Under the pieces are notes generated by a model that saw only the letters and a list, made by a program, of their open reading frames with translations, was not told where the DNA came from and ran no database searches. 37,677 bases of DNA, taken from contig DATELY010000272.1 in assembly GCA_035276085.1 (NCBI GenBank), positions 1 to 37,677 on the forward strand, written 5' to 3'. Below are positions 35,838-37,677 of this stretch, piece by piece; positions within the stretch are counted from its first letter, which is position 1; each line of letters opens with the position of its first letter. The DNA is from DATELY01 sp035276085. Its GTDB lineage: Bacteria > Pseudomonadota > Gammaproteobacteria > Steroidobacterales > Steroidobacteraceae. Made by a program: the position numbers and the translations under genes.

Positions 35838-36212
35838 TTACGTGGTTGCGGGCCGCGTCAACTCACGCTCCGCCTCGCGCTCGCGAACTCGCGTCTCGGC
35901 CAGGTCGCGTTCGAGGAAGTAGTTGAGGAACGTGCGAATGACGGCGATCGCGCCGAGTCTGCCAACAGACTCCCAGCTCGTGGTGATCGAGGACTCGATG
36001 ATGTCGGCAGCGAGTTGAAAGGTGAGGCCGGCCACGAGCCAACGCGCATAGCTCAGCCACACCATGCGTCGTTCGTGCCCGTCGGGATGCGATAGCATCA
36101 TCCGCAGTGCCGAGTAGAACGCGATGGCCGTGCCGATGGCGACGATCAGCAATGCCATCGCATCGATGATGATCGTCGCCACTTCCGAGGCGCTGATGAG
36201 CCAATCGCGCAC
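35838..36212 (-). CDS. DUF1622 family membrane protein
   Basis: A 124-residue inner-membrane protein with about three hydrophobic segments: 10-33 (EVATIIIDAMALLIVAIGTAIAFY), 55-72 (ARWLVAGLTFQLAADIIE) and a weaker one near 85-97. The sequence of the first two segments with SYARWLVAGLTFQLAADIIESS fits DUF1622, a family of unknown function. A charged tail follows (ERDLAETRVREREAERELTR). The start is the GTG at 36212. It lies between the sulfatase remnant and the formylglycine enzyme gene, so it is probably part of that operon. Confidence 0.8.
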   Translation of the reverse strand: MRDWLISASEVATIIIDAMALLIVAIGTAIAFYSALRMMLSHPDGHERRMVWLSYARWLVAGLTFQLAADIIESSITTSWESVGRLGAIAVIRTFLNYFLERDLAETRVREREAERELTRPATT

Positions 36213-36227
36213 GACCGCGCACGCTCA

Positions 36228-36323
36228 CTAGTGACCCGCACCGCTCGTCGCTTCCGACATCTTCGGCCGCCGCAGCGCCCAGATCATCAAGATGCTGGGT
36301 TTGTCGGCTTTGCCCTGTGGCAT
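36228..36323 (-). pseudogene. Probable arylsulfatase remnant (31 codons)
   Basis: A short frame with a strong ribosome-binding site (CAGGAGCG before the ATG at 36323) encodes MPQGKADKPSILMIWALRRP and eleven more residues, then a stop. The opening KADKPSILMIW closely resembles the start of bacterial arylsulfatases (typically KPNILVIWGDDIG), where the metal-binding aspartates follow at once; here the match breaks off exactly at that point. It sits upstream of the DUF1622 and formylglycine-enzyme genes in the same direction. The simplest reading is a sulfatase gene lost by internal deletion, leaving its start. The homology is short and judged by eye, so chance resemblance is possible. It could also be expressed as a leader peptide. 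Confidence 0.5.
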
Positions 36324-36469
36324 GGCACGCTCCTGAGGTGAGGTGGAGGATTGTGACTCGCGTGATCATCGGGGCAGGTGCAGCGCCTGCCTATTGCGGG
36401 TTGGGGCACGCTGCGAGCGTGTGTTCGCATGCAGCGTTGCGTGATGCGAACACTGGAATCACCAGCGCG

Positions 36470-37618
36470 TTACTGGGCCGGCTTGATCTCGACGCGGCGT
36501 GCTTCATCGGTGGAGCCCGAGCCCGTCACGAATGCCGGTGGCGACATCGAGACATCCGATTCGGCGACGCCTTCACGCACGAGCGCTTCGCGTACTGCGT
36601 CGGCGCGATCCTTGGCCAGCTCGAGATTCTGCTGCGGCGAGCCTGTGCGATCCGTGTAGCCGGTGACCTCAACCGATTGCCCGGCTTGTTTCACCGTCGC
36701 TGCGACTTCCGCAATCGTCTTGCGATCGTTTGTGTCGATACTGGCCTCACCCGAATCGAAGTACACGTTGGCGGGCAGCGAGGCGACGCGGATCCGATTC
36801 GCCTGGCTGGTCCCGGCTCGCGTCTCACTGCCATTCGTCGGCGTGGTGGACATCGATGCACTGGTTGGAGGGCCAGGATGGTTTGCCCGATTGCCGAACA
36901 ACCAAACGGCGAACACCGCTACCGCGGCAGCTGCCGCCCACGGTATCCAACGATTCTTCCGCGCGCGCTCATGGCTTGCGGTTGCGAACGCGGTGCTCTT
37001 CTGTGCTGCGTAGGCCGTTGCAGCCGATGCTGTCTCGCGCGCGCCTCCAGGCAACGAGCCCAGCAGGTTCGATAATCCGTCGAATCCGAGTGTCTTCGAG
37101 ATGCGGTGATCCAGGCCCGCTCTTTCCAGCGAGCCGCGCTGACCGAGCAGCAGATTCATGAGCGCGCCGGCATCGAGACCGCCCGTGCTCACCTGCTTCT
37201 TCAGCATGCCGAACAGGACGGGCGCCGCCATCGACAGCAAGGCGGTCGCGGAGGCGGGCTTGACGCCGGCCACCTGCGATACCGAATGAGCGAGCGCCCC
37301 GCTGCGATTGCCGAAGACGGTGTTCAGCAGGTTGCCACCGACGCCGAGCACCGACTCGAGGCTGCCGCGATTGCCCAGGATGCCGGAGAGTTTGCCCGCA
37401 AGGCCAGCATCGATGTCGGCGCCACCGACGATGCGATGCAGTTCAACCGCTCCACCGGGTGCGGTGGTTTTCTGCAGCAGACCCGCCAGCAGAGCGGGCG
37501 GTCCGACGCGCAGTGCGGCACGCGTGTTGTTCTCGGACTCTTCCAGCAACGCGGCGGTTTGCCGCAGCAAGGGACCGCCGAATACGGAGTTCATTGAATC
37601 CAGCAGATCGACGCTCAT
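36470..37618 (-). CDS. DUF937-TM-OmpA-domain protein
   Basis: A 382-residue protein in three parts. Residues about 1-190 are a helical, Gly/Leu-rich DUF937 domain (LLRQTAALLEESENNTRAAL, GVKPASATALLSMAAPVLFGML). Residues 225-241 are one membrane segment (IPWAAAAAVAVFAVWLF) after a basic stretch. After a Ser/Thr/Pro linker, residues about 278-382 are an OmpA-type peptidoglycan-binding domain with VYFDSGEASID and GYTDRTGSPQQNLELAKDRA (D323 and R338 at the expected diaminopimelate-binding positions). This predicts a cytosolic DUF937 domain and a periplasmic OmpA domain tethered by the inner membrane. AGAGGAGG precedes the ATG at 37618, fixing the start; the 19-codon upstream extension is rejected. 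The gene ends with the window's last - strand unit. Confidence 0.92.
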   Translation of the reverse strand: MSVDLLDSMNSVFGGPLLRQTAALLEESENNTRAALRVGPPALLAGLLQKTTAPGGAVELHRIVGGADIDAGLAGKLSGILGNRGSLESVLGVGGNLLNTVFGNRSGALAHSVSQVAGVKPASATALLSMAAPVLFGMLKKQVSTGGLDAGALMNLLLGQRGSLERAGLDHRISKTLGFDGLSNLLGSLPGGARETASAATAYAAQKSTAFATASHERARKNRWIPWAAAAAVAVFAVWLFGNRANHPGPPTSASMSTTPTNGSETRAGTSQANRIRVASLPANVYFDSGEASIDTNDRKTIAEVAATVKQAGQSVEVTGYTDRTGSPQQNLELAKDRADAVREALVREGVAESDVSMSPPAFVTGSGSTDEARRVEIKPAQ

Positions 37619-37677
37619 TGGGCCTCCTCTGACGCCAGCGGGCGGCACTCCGGTGCTTGCCACGTATTTGTTCACCG

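Noticed and set aside
37619..37675. 19-codon N-terminal extension of the DUF937-OmpA protein
   Set aside because: A strong AGAGGAGG ribosome-binding site stands directly before the internal ATG at 37618, and the extension is unlike the DUF937 start.

Overview
The window is GC-rich, densely coded DNA from a Gram-negative bacterium. Outer-membrane phospholipase A, a TonB-dependent receptor, a DcaP-type porin, Tat export and Rieske oxygenases together suggest a metabolically versatile proteobacterium, probably a gammaproteobacterium. I cannot name the genus from sequence alone. No rRNA, tRNA, CRISPR array, insertion sequence or phage gene was seen.

Region 1 (1-6391) is central carbon metabolism. 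On the + strand the 3' part of glycogen phosphorylase, phosphoglucose isomerase and glycogen debranching enzyme overlap end to start. They face a class II fructose-bisphosphate aldolase on the - strand. A palindromic GC-rich dispersed repeat lies between the two converging units, and a second copy lies at 34.7 kb.

Region 2 (6451-15140) is the most striking unit. It is a six-gene + strand operon: an iron-sulfur L-serine dehydratase carrying a twin-arginine signal peptide, an MFS transporter, a short phosphate acyltransferase, acetate kinase, pyruvate formate-lyase and its radical-SAM activase. Three of the junctions are ATGA overlaps. Read as a pathway it converts serine to pyruvate (possibly outside the cytoplasm), then to formate, acetate and ATP.

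Region 3 (15219-24571) looks like a catabolic island. On the - strand are a two-component Rieske oxygenase set (one reductase, two terminal oxygenases), an unrecognised 116-residue protein and an IclR regulator. Divergent from them are a TonB-dependent receptor and an aldehyde dehydrogenase. The 372-base divergent control region carries several short perfect inverted repeats.

Region 4 (24656-29793) holds a SulP anion transporter joined to a class I PPK2 polyphosphate kinase, a bile-acid/sodium-symporter-like membrane protein, a tiny membrane ORF, a nested hairpin, and a DUF202 protein coupled to a small outer-membrane barrel.

Region 5 (29952-37618), all on the - strand, holds a DcaP-type porin, a Fic AMP-transferase with a winged-helix tail and inverted repeats over its start site, and then an envelope operon: DUF1622 membrane protein, formylglycine-generating enzyme, phospholipase A and an outer-membrane barrel. 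Just upstream of this operon is a 31-codon remnant that looks like the start of an arylsulfatase, the natural client of the formylglycine enzyme. A DUF937-TM-OmpA protein closes the window.
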